Assembly (NCBI GenBank): GCA_014192625.1
Contig: BJHM01000012.1
Coordinates: forward strand, 1-64,000
Source of the DNA: Planctomycetota bacterium
Lineage (GTDB): Bacteria > Planctomycetota > UBA1135 > UBA2386
Direction: 5' to 3'
Length of the DNA stretch: 64,000 nucleotides
Shown here: in pieces, positions 31,758 through 41,019 of the stretch
How the letters are laid out: each line of letters opens with the position of its first letter
Position numbering within the stretch: the stretch's first letter is position 1
Translations under genes and position numbers: made by a program
Notes under the pieces: model-generated
The model's input: only the letters and a program-made list of their open reading frames with translations
Database searches by the model: none
Told to the model about the DNA's origin: nothing

Positions 31758-33203
31758 CTACGAAAACACCTGCGCGATTGCCGGCAGCGCGTCGAGCCAC
31801 AGGCCAAGGCCAATGGTTCCTGCGGCGCAGCAGAGCAACACGAACGCCGTGGGCAACGGCATCCGTACGCCGGATGCACGCGGGAGCAAAGGTGCAGGTG
31901 CGAGCACTGCGGCACGGATGATCAACAGATAAGACCAGGCGAAAATCGCGGTCGAAGCCAACAGCGCGAACGCCGCCGCAACCAACATCGGGCCACCGCC
32001 GAGTGCCTGTTGCAGCACCGCCCACTTAGCGGTGAAGCCCGCGAGTGGCGGCACGCCAGCAAGGCTGAACAAGAATAAGCACAACAAAACAGTCACCCAC
32101 GGCCGGCGGCGTATGGCACCGGCTAGCTTTGCCAGTTCACAGGAACCAAGGTCGCGTTCTAGCACCGACAAGCACAGCAAGGCACCGACGTTGGCCGCTG
32201 CATACGCAAGCAGATAAAAAATCGCCGAGGCCGCGGCGGCAGTTCCGCCACCGCTTGCAGCCGCGAGCAACACCGTGCCGCCGTGGCCAATGCCACTAAA
32301 GGCAACGATGCGCTTCGCATCGCGTTGCGCGAGCGCCGTGAGCGACGCCACCCCGAGGCTCACCATCGCAGCGACCGCGAGCACAGCTCCAACGCTGGCC
32401 GGCGGCACGAGCGAGGGCGGCAACATCGTTGCGAGGCCGCGCAAAAGCACCGCACCAGCCGCCAACTTGGGCACCGCACCGACGGCCGCGACACTCAGTG
32501 CGGGCGCGCCCTGATAGACATCCGGCGCGTAGAAGTGGAACGGCACGATGGTCAGCTTGTAGGCAACCCCGACAAACGCCATCAGCAACGAGGCGAGGAC
32601 CGCGATCGGCATCTGCTGCGCAAACGCAGCGCCAATGCCCGTGAAGTCCAGGTGCCCGGTGAGTCCGAAAACGTGACTGATGCCAAACAGCATCACGCCG
32701 CTCGCTGCGCCACCAAACAGGACAAACTTCATGCCCGCTTCGGCAGCACGGCGGTCGCGCGCGCGCCACGAGGCGAGTGCATAACTGGCGAGCGAGATCA
32801 GTTCGAGGCCGAGCCACAACACGATCAGGTTGGCCGCCGCGGCAACCAACATCGCGCCAAGGCCGATGCCAAGCACGCAGGTAGCCCAGGCACCGTGGTC
32901 ATTCGCGGAGCGGCGTTCGCCAGCACCGGCGATCAACACGAACGCGGTAACGAGCGCGATTACGGGCCTGACAAGTCCTGCGACACCGTCGATCACAAGC
33001 ATCTGCGCCACGATTGCCCGGGCCGGCGACAGTGCCAGCACCGCAGCGATCGCGCAGGCAAGCACACCAAGCCACAAACCCGCCGTGCGAGTGCGTAGCG
33101 CAGGAACGAGGTCCGCGCACAACACTGCGCAGATGCCGACTGCCACGCATGCTTCTGGCGCGAGCGGTGCGAGTTCGCTGACCGCATTATTGGCAAAGCT
33201 CAT
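31758..33203 (-). CDS. nuoN: NADH-quinone oxidoreductase subunit N
   Basis: A 481-residue antiporter-like subunit of the membrane arm of complex I with about 14 helices. It shows LGLELISLASYALASW, the conserved Lys-containing helix VAYKLTIVPFHFYAPDVYQGAP, and SGIGHGGTVLL. It is the last gene of the nuoA-N operon; its ATG overlaps nuoM by 4 bp. The 160-bp region between its stop and the convergent arsC stop shows no clear terminator. Confidence 0.95.
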   Translation of the reverse strand: MSFANNAVSELAPLAPEACVAVGICAVLCADLVPALRTRTAGLWLGVLACAIAAVLALSPARAIVAQMLVIDGVAGLVRPVIALVTAFVLIAGAGERRSANDHGAWATCVLGIGLGAMLVAAAANLIVLWLGLELISLASYALASWRARDRRAAEAGMKFVLFGGAASGVMLFGISHVFGLTGHLDFTGIGAAFAQQMPIAVLASLLMAFVGVAYKLTIVPFHFYAPDVYQGAPALSVAAVGAVPKLAAGAVLLRGLATMLPPSLVPPASVGAVLAVAAMVSLGVASLTALAQRDAKRIVAFSGIGHGGTVLLAAASGGGTAAAASAIFYLLAYAAANVGALLCLSVLERDLGSCELAKLAGAIRRRPWVTVLLCLFLFSLAGVPPLAGFTAKWAVLQQALGGGPMLVAAAFALLASTAIFAWSYLLIIRAAVLAPAPLLPRASGVRMPLPTAFVLLCCAAGTIGLGLWLDALPAIAQVFS

Positions 33204-34711
33204 GGCCGCGCTCCTTGCACATGCTGTAGCAACGCCTCGCAGCTACTACGCAACGCGTCCACCAACGGACCTGGCCAAATGCCGACCATGACGAGCAGCG
33301 CGCAGAGTGGCAGCAAAGAGGCAAGCTCGCGCGGCGTGCAGTCGGGAAAGTTCGCGTGCTCTTCATGACGCAGCGGGCCATAGCTCACGCGCTTCAAAAG
33401 CCACAGCATGTAAGCAGCCGACAGCACGACCGAAAGCACCGCGAACAAAGTGAGCAGTGGGAACGGTGCCGCCGCCGTGAAGCCACCACAGAAGGCAAGG
33501 AACTCACCGATGAAGCCAGCGAGGCCAGGCAGGCCAGCGCCCGCGAGTGCGCCAAGCAGCAGGATCCACGTAAAGCGCGGCATTGGCTTTGCGAGTCCGC
33601 CGAAGCCTTGCACATCGCGATGATGCGCGCGGTCATAGATGACGCCGACGAGCAAGAACAGGAGCGACGATGACAACCCATGCGTCACGGCCTGCACCAT
33701 GCCCGCAGTAACTCCAGCGACCGTGAGGCTCGCTAGGCCGAGCAGGCAAAAACCCATGTGTGAAACCGACGAATAAGCCACGAGGCGCTTGAGATCACGT
33801 TGGCCAAGAGCCACCCATGCCCCCCACAGAATGCCGATCACGCCAATCACGCCTATCATTGGCCCAAACGCAATCGCTTCGCCTGGGAACAGCGGCCACG
33901 CAATGCGATAAAGACCATAGACACCGAGTTTGAGCAGCACGCCGGCGAGCAGCACGGAGACCGCGGTCGGCGCCTGCACGTGCGCGTGCGGCAACCAGGT
34001 GTGTACCGGCACCGCTGGCACCTTCACAAGGCACGCGATCAGCACTGCAAAAAAACCAAAGCGCGCGAGCGGCCAGCCGAACAAAGTCGAGTCGCGCCAC
34101 ACGGGCCACATCTGCGCGAGCGTGCGCAGGTCGAAGGTGTGGTCGGTGCCCTTCGGCGTCGCGTTATAAAGTGCGAGCAGGAGTGCCAACATCAGCACAC
34201 TGCCGGCGAGCGTGTAGACGAAGAACTTCAGCGCCGCATAGCGGCGCTGCTCACCGCCCCACACACCGATCAGCGCGAGCATCGGCACGAGCAGCACTTC
34301 CCAGCTCACGTAAAAAACCAAAAAGTCCAGCGTGCCGAACACGCCGTTCATTGCTGCGAGCAAGAACAGTACGAGCGCGTGATATGCCCGCGGTGAGCGT
34401 TGTTCGTCCCATGCGGCAATCGTCGCAATCAGCGTGACGAGGCCCGAGAGCGCGAGCATTGCGGCCGAGATGCCGTCAACGCCAAGTGCGAAGTGCGCGC
34501 CAAAGAAGGTGCTCCAGACGTGTGACTCTACGAGCCTGAAGTCACTGCCAGGGTGCTGCGCGAAGTCGATCAATGCACCTGCGCCGACGAACAATGTGAT
34601 CGCGCTGCCGAGCAGTGCAAAAAAGCGCGCGGCTAAAGGCTTTGGCTGCAGCACACACAGCAGCGCCAGTGCTAGCGGGCCGAGAATCGTGAGCGAAAGC
34701 GAGCCGATCAT
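33200..34711 (-). CDS. nuoM: NADH-quinone oxidoreductase subunit M
   Basis: A 503-residue proton-pumping subunit. Typical stretches are FYVSWEVLLVPMLALIGVWGG, KVPAVPVHTWLPHAHVQAPTA and LAYSSVSHMGFCLLG, which contain the conserved Glu (SWE), the pumping Lys and the discontinuous helix. The start ATG at 34711 overlaps the nuoL stop as ATGA, so the upstream ATG at 34726 is not used. Confidence 0.96.
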   Translation of the reverse strand: MIGSLSLTILGPLALALLCVLQPKPLAARFFALLGSAITLFVGAGALIDFAQHPGSDFRLVESHVWSTFFGAHFALGVDGISAAMLALSGLVTLIATIAAWDEQRSPRAYHALVLFLLAAMNGVFGTLDFLVFYVSWEVLLVPMLALIGVWGGEQRRYAALKFFVYTLAGSVLMLALLLALYNATPKGTDHTFDLRTLAQMWPVWRDSTLFGWPLARFGFFAVLIACLVKVPAVPVHTWLPHAHVQAPTAVSVLLAGVLLKLGVYGLYRIAWPLFPGEAIAFGPMIGVIGVIGILWGAWVALGQRDLKRLVAYSSVSHMGFCLLGLASLTVAGVTAGMVQAVTHGLSSSLLFLLVGVIYDRAHHRDVQGFGGLAKPMPRFTWILLLGALAGAGLPGLAGFIGEFLAFCGGFTAAAPFPLLTLFAVLSVVLSAAYMLWLLKRVSYGPLRHEEHANFPDCTPRELASLLPLCALLVMVGIWPGPLVDALRSSCEALLQHVQGARP

Positions 34712-36768
34712 CGGAGCAGCCCCCACAACAAACCAATCGCACCGAGCAACGATGCAATCGCAAGATAAGCACCGAGCCGGCCCGCGTGCACCGAAGCACC
34801 AACGCGGCCAAGCCGGCGACAGGTGCTACCAATGCCATCGACGAGCCCGTCGATCGACAACGCAGCCAGGCGTCCGCTCGCGGCAAAAGACTCAAGGCCA
34901 CGCAACCGCTCGGCCGAGCCGAGATCGAGCCTTGCCGTGATCGCTGCGAGCGTCCGGCCGATCCCGCGCGTGAACAACAGGTCCCATAGCTTGTCGAAGA
35001 ACCAAAGCTCGCTGCAGAACGTGTGCAGGGGCCACAGCGTCGAAGCGAGCGAACCCGCGAGGTCCTTGCCCCTACGCGGCGCGAGCCAGAACACCAAAAG
35101 CGCAAAGCCAAACCCCACAGCGAGCATGCTCAGTGCGAGCACCATCGCCATGCTGTGCGCTTCGTGGTGACCTTCGCCGTGCGGAGCGAGCAGGGCGCGA
35201 TCAAGCCAGTCGCCGACGGTAAAAGGCAGCAGCAACGTGAACGGCATCATCGCCACGAGGACGTATTTGGCAAAGCCCGACGGATCGTGTGCGTGATGCC
35301 CAATGGAGTGATCGCGCAATGAGCCGGCAAACACGCGCAGCCACCAGCGCAGCATGTAGGCCGAGGTCAACAAGCTACCGCCGCAAGCGAGCGCGAACGG
35401 TCCCCACGCAGAACCGCCGAGCGATTGGGCGTGGTGCAGCGCGGCTGCGAGCACCGCGTCCTTGCTATAAAAGCCACTGAAGAACGGCGCGCCACCGATG
35501 GCGAACACCGCAAGCAGGCTCGCAAACGCAGTGACCGGCATCTGCTTGCGCAGGCCACCCATGCGATGCAAATCCTGCTGCCCATGACACGCGTGGATCA
35601 CCGCGCCGGCACACAAGAACAGCAAGCACTTGAACATCGCGTGCGTGAACAAGTGTGCGATACCAGCCGCGCGCCCGCCGGCCTCTTCGCCAGCACCGAG
35701 CGCGACGAACATGAGGCCCAGTTGGCTCACCGTCGAATAGGCGAGCACTGCCTTCAGGTCCCACTGCACGCAGGCAATCGTGGCAGCGATGAAGCACGTG
35801 ATGCCACCGATCCAGCCAACCACGTGCAGCGCTTCAGGCGGAAACATCGGGTAACAACGCGCGACGAGAAACACACCGGCGGCGACCATCGTCGCAGCAT
35901 GAATGATTGACGACGCCGTCGTCGGCCCCTGCATCGCATCGGGCAGCCAGGTATGCAGCGGGAACTGCGCACTCTTGCCGACCGCGCCGCAGAAGATGCC
36001 AAGCGCAGCGACTGTCATCAGCGCGCCCTGCGACAGCCCGAGGAAGGTCGCGTTGCCCGAGCGCAGCGTGAGCAAGTTCTGCCAGCCGAGAACTTCGCCC
36101 GACTTACCGTTTTGCAGCGCGATCGCTAGCAGGGCACCGATGCCAATCAAGAAGCCAGCGTCGCCGACGCGGTTCATGATGAAGGCCTTTAGCTGGCTAT
36201 GCGCCGGGCTTAGCTGCTGCAGAAGCACGCCGCGCGCACCCTTAGCCTGCATCGCTTGGTAGCCTGGGTCCTCACTCGCCGCAGGCTTCTGAAACCAAAA
36301 GCCGATCAACAGGTAACTGCCGAGGCCGACCAGTTCCCAACAACAAAAACTTTGGAACAGGTTGTCACTGATCACGACGCCGAGCATCGCGAACACGAAG
36401 AAACAAAACTGCCATGGGAAGCGCGCAGCCTGTTCATCGTCGTGCATGTACCAGGCATTGAACAACAGCACGAGCGTTGCGAGCAGGCAGACGATGACGG
36501 TCATCACCGCCCCCATCGGGTCGAGATAAACGCCAAAGCCGAGCACGATCGAGCCGAGGTCGAGCCACTTCACATGCGGCCCAATCATGCTGTGGTCAGA
36601 CGACACCACCTGCTTCGCCAGCCAGATCGACAGCAGCGTTGTCACCCCCATCGCCGACGCTGCAACGCCATGCGCAAGTGCGGCTCGCGACCATGCCACG
36701 CGGCTAACGATCAGCGCCGTTGCGAGCGGCAAAAACCAGATTACCAGAGGCAGCCAGCCGGGGATCAC
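34708..36768 (-). CDS. nuoL: NADH-quinone oxidoreductase subunit L
   Basis: A 686-residue distal pump subunit of complex I. It shows CCWELVGLGSYLLIGFWF, KSAQFPLHTWLPDAMQGPT, and AYSTVSQLGLMFVALG, and ends in the long amphipathic helix region (LAAITARLDLGSAERL). Length is in the usual range. The start is GTG at 36768 and overlaps nuoK by 4 bp (GTGA). The core Lys and Glu residues of the proton channel are present. Confidence 0.96.
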   Translation of the reverse strand: MIPGWLPLVIWFLPLATALIVSRVAWSRAALAHGVAASAMGVTTLLSIWLAKQVVSSDHSMIGPHVKWLDLGSIVLGFGVYLDPMGAVMTVIVCLLATLVLLFNAWYMHDDEQAARFPWQFCFFVFAMLGVVISDNLFQSFCCWELVGLGSYLLIGFWFQKPAASEDPGYQAMQAKGARGVLLQQLSPAHSQLKAFIMNRVGDAGFLIGIGALLAIALQNGKSGEVLGWQNLLTLRSGNATFLGLSQGALMTVAALGIFCGAVGKSAQFPLHTWLPDAMQGPTTASSIIHAATMVAAGVFLVARCYPMFPPEALHVVGWIGGITCFIAATIACVQWDLKAVLAYSTVSQLGLMFVALGAGEEAGGRAAGIAHLFTHAMFKCLLFLCAGAVIHACHGQQDLHRMGGLRKQMPVTAFASLLAVFAIGGAPFFSGFYSKDAVLAAALHHAQSLGGSAWGPFALACGGSLLTSAYMLRWWLRVFAGSLRDHSIGHHAHDPSGFAKYVLVAMMPFTLLLPFTVGDWLDRALLAPHGEGHHEAHSMAMVLALSMLAVGFGFALLVFWLAPRRGKDLAGSLASTLWPLHTFCSELWFFDKLWDLLFTRGIGRTLAAITARLDLGSAERLRGLESFAASGRLAALSIDGLVDGIGSTCRRLGRVGASVHAGRLGAYLAIASLLGAIGLLWGLLR

Positions 36769-37091
36769 GAGCGCAACTCCCTTGTCTGTTCAAGGTCGAT
36801 GTCGCGGCTTGTGCGGTAGACGGCGAACAACAAAGCAAGGGCAACCGCAGCTTCGGCGGCAGCGGCAACTACTACGAACACCGCCGCGGTCTGGCCTTGC
36901 ACGTCGTTCGCCTCGGCGCGAAAGCGTCCGTAGGCTGCAAACTGCAGCGCCGCAGCATTGAGCATCAACTCGATGCCGATCAGCACGCCGATTGCATTGC
37001 GACGAGTGCCAATCGCGAGCACGCCCGCAGCAAACAGCACCAAAGCGACTGCGAGATACGACGCGATTGACGATGGACCAAAATCAGCCAC
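36765..37091 (-). CDS. nuoK: NADH-quinone oxidoreductase subunit K
   Basis: A 108-residue three-helix membrane subunit. It has the conserved GVLIGIELMLNAAALQF helix with its membrane Glu and a second acidic helix in VAAAAEAAVALALLFAVYR. Start is GTG at 37091, 8 bp inside the nuoJ 3' end. Confidence 0.95.
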   Translation of the reverse strand: MADFGPSSIASYLAVALVLFAAGVLAIGTRRNAIGVLIGIELMLNAAALQFAAYGRFRAEANDVQGQTAAVFVVVAAAAEAAVALALLFAVYRTSRDIDLEQTRELRS

Positions 37092-37635
37092 GCAGGGCCT
37101 CCGTCGTGCGGCGAAACCGCTTTACCGTTGCGACCGCTGCAACCAACGCGAGCGTCAATAAGAACCCAGCCGCAAGAAACGGCACGAACCACGCACCGGT
37201 CAGCAGGTCACCGATGGCCTCTGTGCCGTTGCCACCGGTGATGGCATCCGGCCTACCCATTGCACCACGGGTCATCTCAAGTCCCTTCGCCACATGGATC
37301 GCAACCGCAGCAAGCCGCACTGCAACCACGCTGGCGAGCAGCGCGCCCGTGATGCCGGTCACCCGCAGCCACGATGGCGTGCGCTGCACGGCACCCATCA
37401 CGTCACTGCTAAACAGCGTTGCGAACATGACCAGCACAAGGATGCCGCCGACGTAGACGATGACCTGCACGCAGGCGAGATAGGAAGCTTCGAGGAACAG
37501 GTAGAGCCCCGCTATGCCAACCAACGACAGGCCGAGCAACAGCGACGCATGGAACAGGTTGCGAACCACCGCAGCACCAATGGCACCACTGATGGCGCAC
37601 AGACAGCACGTCCAGAACATCAGTAGTTCGATCAC
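37084..37635 (-). CDS. nuoJ: NADH-quinone oxidoreductase subunit J
   Basis: A 183-residue five-helix subunit at the hinge of the membrane arm. It has NLFHASLLLGLSLVGIAGLYLFL and VQVIVYVGGILVLVMFATL, the pi-bulge helix typical of the subunit. It starts with GTG at 37635 and overlaps nuoI as GTGA. Confidence 0.94.
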   Translation of the reverse strand: MIELLMFWTCCLCAISGAIGAAVVRNLFHASLLLGLSLVGIAGLYLFLEASYLACVQVIVYVGGILVLVMFATLFSSDVMGAVQRTPSWLRVTGITGALLASVVAVRLAAVAIHVAKGLEMTRGAMGRPDAITGGNGTEAIGDLLTGAWFVPFLAAGFLLTLALVAAVATVKRFRRTTEALRG

Positions 37636-38432
37636 GCGCCACCACCGTCATCCTTCAGCGGTTGGCTGGGCGCAACGATCACCGCGGGGGTCACCGCGGG
37701 GGTCACCGCCGCCGCCGCCGCTGCCGCCGCTGCCGCCGCCGCCGCTGCTGCTGCCGCCTTGGCCTTGGCCGCCGCCGCGTCCTTTGCCTTCTTCTTCACC
37801 TCGCGCTCTTCGTCGACGCGCGCCTTTTCCTCGGGGGCATAAAAGCCAAGCCCATACATGCCGATCAAGTGCTGGCCGCGCGAGTCAACGCGCGCCGCAA
37901 GCCAGTCTCGATCCTCGGCTGACAACTCAGCGCGCGGCATCGCCGACAAGCGATGCAGCCGCTGCATGTCGTCCTCATCGAAGTGAACGTCGAGCTGCTC
38001 TGAGTTGCGATTGAACAGGAAGCGTGCGCCATCGATCTTTGGGTCTAGCTCGAATGCCTGCGTCATCGACAACGAGTCCGTCGGGCACGCGCGCACGCAC
38101 AGACCGCAGTAAATGCACTTGCTGAGATCAATGTCAAAGCGCGAGCAGTGCGGCTTGTTGTCCTCGTTGCGTTCCATCTCCATCTTGAAGCAATCAACCG
38201 GACACGCTTTGTCGCAGGCAAAGCAGACGATGCAGATCTCCGCCTTGTTGAACAGGTGCCCGCGCTGCCGGTCGCCGACAACTTCGGCTGGCTGCTGCGG
38301 GTATTGGCGCGTGATCGCAGTCGCACCACCTTCGTTGCGCAGGTTCTCGACCAAAAAATGTCCGGTCGTGCGCAGGCCAGTGACAAAAGCCTGCACGCCT
38401 TCGCAGATATCATTTACCCATTCGAGAATCAT
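37632..38432 (-). CDS. nuoI: NADH-quinone oxidoreductase subunit I with a poly-alanine tail
   Basis: A 266-residue ferredoxin-like subunit that carries clusters N6a and N6b. The Cys ligands are in CIVCFACDKACP (67, 70, 73, 77) and CIYCGLCVRACP (106, 109, 112, 116). The usual part ends near residue 200; then comes a charged Lys/Glu stretch (EEKARVDEEREVKKKAK), a run of 17 alanines coded at 37707-37757 by GCG/GCA repeats, and a Pro-Val tail. The ATG at 38432 overlaps nuoH as ATGA. Confidence 0.95.
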   Translation of the reverse strand: MILEWVNDICEGVQAFVTGLRTTGHFLVENLRNEGGATAITRQYPQQPAEVVGDRQRGHLFNKAEICIVCFACDKACPVDCFKMEMERNEDNKPHCSRFDIDLSKCIYCGLCVRACPTDSLSMTQAFELDPKIDGARFLFNRNSEQLDVHFDEDDMQRLHRLSAMPRAELSAEDRDWLAARVDSRGQHLIGMYGLGFYAPEEKARVDEEREVKKKAKDAAAAKAKAAAAAAAAAAAAAAAAAVTPAVTPAVIVAPSQPLKDDGGGA

Positions 38433-39835
38433 GCGCCGCCTCCCGTGAGCCGTTGCAACGCTGGGTGCACTTGGCCATGCCGCTTGCGTGCAATGCGCAC
38501 GACTACGATGCCGATGGCGAGCGGGATGGCCCAACCAAGCAGATGTCCGGTGGTGCCAAGCTGCGGTTGCAGGCGCGCCGGCAGACGGCCATATGCCTCG
38601 CCCATCTCAGCGCCGCCGCCAGCAAGCATCGTCACGGCAATGCCAAGCAGCGACAACAGACATAGCGGCACCAGCGTGAGCCAGCACAACCGCATGACTT
38701 GGTCGACGCGAAAGCGCGGCAGCGTCCAACGGATCCACATCATGAGCAGGAAGCTCGCGAGCACCTTCAAAATGAAAATCGTGATGTGCAACAAGGTCTC
38801 GATGGCGACCGGCAACGAGACCAGCCACTGTTCACCGATTGGGCTTTGATACCCGCCAAGAAACAGCGTTGCGACCAACGAACCGACGAGCAGCATCTCG
38901 GTGTACTCCGCCATCGCAAACATGCCCCAGCGCAGCCCCGAGTATTCGATGTTGAAGCCGCTGACAAGTTCGCTCTCCGCCTCCGCCATGTCAAACGGCG
39001 TGCGCTGACACTCGGCGAGTCCGCCAAAGAACAGCACGCACGCGAGCAGTAAAAGGAATGGGCTCTGCAGCAGGTTCCAACCGAGCAGCGAGAACACGCC
39101 GGAGTGGTATTGCTGACCGACGATCGCATGCAGATCCATCGTGCCGCACCATAAAACGACCCCGGCAACCGCGAGCCCGACCGGGATCTCATAACTCACG
39201 AGTTGGGCAACGGCGCGCATTCCACCGAGCATCGACCACTTACTGCCTGAGCCCCAGCCCGCCATCTTCAGCGCCATCACCGTGACGCCTGAAGCCGCGA
39301 TCGCGTAGAGCGCGCCGACCGGCACTTCAAGCATGACGAGGTGGTGCGCAAACGGCACAACGCAGAACGGCAAGAACGCGCCGGTCAAAGCAAGATACGG
39401 CGCAAGCCGGAAGACAATGCCGTCAGCGCCGGCGGGAATCAGGTCCTCCTTGCCGAGCATCTTCACGCCGTCGGCCGCGAGTTGCCCAAGGCCAAGGCTC
39501 TTAGCGATCCGCAAAAACTGACGGATGCCGGGCAGGTTGGTGAAGGTTGCAAACGCCTTGTCCTGGGTGGTGCGTGGCAAGAAGCACAACAACATGCGGA
39601 ACGCAAAGCGCAGCGGGCCGTCGAGGCCGACCGAGTTGGGTCCGACGCGACGCTGAATCGCGGCGGCAATCTTGCGTTCGAAAATCTGGCCGAGCGATGC
39701 GATCGGAAAGATCACCAACAACATCGGCAACACCCAGACGGTGATCGCGGCGAGCAATACGGCAAACCAGCCGGGCTTACCGGAGCCGGCAAGCCACTGG
39801 GCGAGCGCATCGACGGCGTAGCCAAGGTCACTCAT
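38429..39835 (-). CDS. nuoH: NADH-quinone oxidoreductase subunit H with an internal insertion
   Basis: A 468-residue membrane subunit that forms the quinone pocket with NuoB/D. It has RRVGPNSVGLDGPL, KEDLIPAGAD, YEIPVGLAVAG, and TPFDMAEAESELVSGFNIEYSG. Between GPL (residue 75) and the family's ADGVK segment (120) lies about 40 extra residues (CFLPRTTQDKAFATFTNLPG and around), so it is longer than the roughly 330-residue E. coli subunit. Overlaps nuoD by 4 bp. Confidence 0.95.
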   Translation of the reverse strand: MSDLGYAVDALAQWLAGSGKPGWFAVLLAAITVWVLPMLLVIFPIASLGQIFERKIAAAIQRRVGPNSVGLDGPLRFAFRMLLCFLPRTTQDKAFATFTNLPGIRQFLRIAKSLGLGQLAADGVKMLGKEDLIPAGADGIVFRLAPYLALTGAFLPFCVVPFAHHLVMLEVPVGALYAIAASGVTVMALKMAGWGSGSKWSMLGGMRAVAQLVSYEIPVGLAVAGVVLWCGTMDLHAIVGQQYHSGVFSLLGWNLLQSPFLLLLACVLFFGGLAECQRTPFDMAEAESELVSGFNIEYSGLRWGMFAMAEYTEMLLVGSLVATLFLGGYQSPIGEQWLVSLPVAIETLLHITIFILKVLASFLLMMWIRWTLPRFRVDQVMRLCWLTLVPLCLLSLLGIAVTMLAGGGAEMGEAYGRLPARLQPQLGTTGHLLGWAIPLAIGIVVVRIARKRHGQVHPALQRLTGGGA

Positions 39836-41019
39836 CGATCGATCTCAGGCACAACGACGTCGAAGCTGCCGATCACCGCTACCACGTCGGCAAGGAAGAT
39901 GCCCTTCATCACGTGGTGGAAAATCCCCGCCGCCGAAAATGAGCCGGTCCGACAGCGGACCCGATACGGGACCTTCGTGCCGTCGCTGACGATGAAGTAG
40001 CCCATCTCGCCGCGCGGTGCCTCGGTGCGACTGTACATCTCGCCCTTCGGCGGCCTAGCGAGCTGCTTCTTCACGTCCGCTTGGAAGCCGCCCGTTTGGT
40101 CGGTCGCCTTCGGTGCCGGCGGCGGCAGCAGCTTCAGCACTTCGCGACAGAGCCGCACCGATTCCTGCACTTCGAGCAGGCGCACGATGTAGCGGTCGTA
40201 ACAATCGCCCACCGCACCGTGGCGGCCGGCAAAGCGCTCGCCGAAGGGCACGCGCACCGCGAGCTGCCCATAGATGCCGTAGGGTTCGTCGCGGCGCAGA
40301 TCCCAGTCAACACCGCTGCCGCGCAGATTGGGGCCAACCAGCCCCCACGCAATCGCTTCGTCGCTCGTCACCACGGCAACACTCGCGCAGCGGTCGCGGA
40401 AGATTGTGTTGGTGGTGATCAGCTTGTTGAAGCGCACCATCTCTTTCTCAAACGTGTTGAGAAAGCTCGCGATCTCGTCCGGTGCGCCGGGCGTAAGGTC
40501 GTAAGCAACACCGCCGACCGTGATGTAGTTGTAGGTCAGCCGCTGTCCACACAGCTTCTCGAAGATGTCATTGACCATCTCGCGCTGCGCGATGCTGTGC
40601 AGGAACGGCGTCACCGCGCCGACATCCATCGCCATTGCGCCCACGGCGATCATGTGGCTCGAAATGCGATTTAGCTCGGCGACCAGCACACGAATGCACT
40701 CGGCGCGAAATGGCACCTGCACCGCAGTGCCAGGATCGCTGCGGAGCAACTGCTCGACACCGACGCAATACGCGAGGTTCGCGTTCATCGCACAGACGTA
40801 GTCGATGCGATCCGTGTATGGCACGAACATCTGCCACTCGACACATTCGCCGATCTTCTCAATCGAGCGATGCAGGTAGCCGTGATCCGGCGTGCAGTTG
40901 GCGACCACTTCGCCGTCACTCTCGACAACAATGCGCAACACGCCATGGGTCGCTGGATGATGCGGCCCCATGTTGAGAATCATGCGCTCACCGCTCGGGG
41001 TCGTGGCCTCGATGGTCAT
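39832..41019 (-). CDS. nuoD: NADH-quinone oxidoreductase subunit D
   Basis: A 395-residue peripheral-arm subunit (49 kDa homologue) that lines the quinone site. It shows NMGPHHPATHGVLRIVVES, YLHRSIEKIGE, ELNRISSHMIAVGAMAMDVGA, GLVGPNLRGSGVDWDLR and ends GSFDVVVPEIDR, the family's conserved C-terminus. The ATG at 41019 overlaps the nuoC stop (ATGA); the frame upstream overlaps nuoC and is not used. Confidence 0.96.
   Translation of the reverse strand: MTIEATTPSGERMILNMGPHHPATHGVLRIVVESDGEVVANCTPDHGYLHRSIEKIGECVEWQMFVPYTDRIDYVCAMNANLAYCVGVEQLLRSDPGTAVQVPFRAECIRVLVAELNRISSHMIAVGAMAMDVGAVTPFLHSIAQREMVNDIFEKLCGQRLTYNYITVGGVAYDLTPGAPDEIASFLNTFEKEMVRFNKLITTNTIFRDRCASVAVVTSDEAIAWGLVGPNLRGSGVDWDLRRDEPYGIYGQLAVRVPFGERFAGRHGAVGDCYDRYIVRLLEVQESVRLCREVLKLLPPPAPKATDQTGGFQADVKKQLARPPKGEMYSRTEAPRGEMGYFIVSDGTKVPYRVRCRTGSFSAAGIFHHVMKGIFLADVVAVIGSFDVVVPEIDR

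Noticed and set aside
32283-33098. 271-codon plus-strand frame within nuoN
   Set aside because: Antisense to a clear nuoN reading frame; composition (His/Arg/Gln-rich) is that of a shadow frame.
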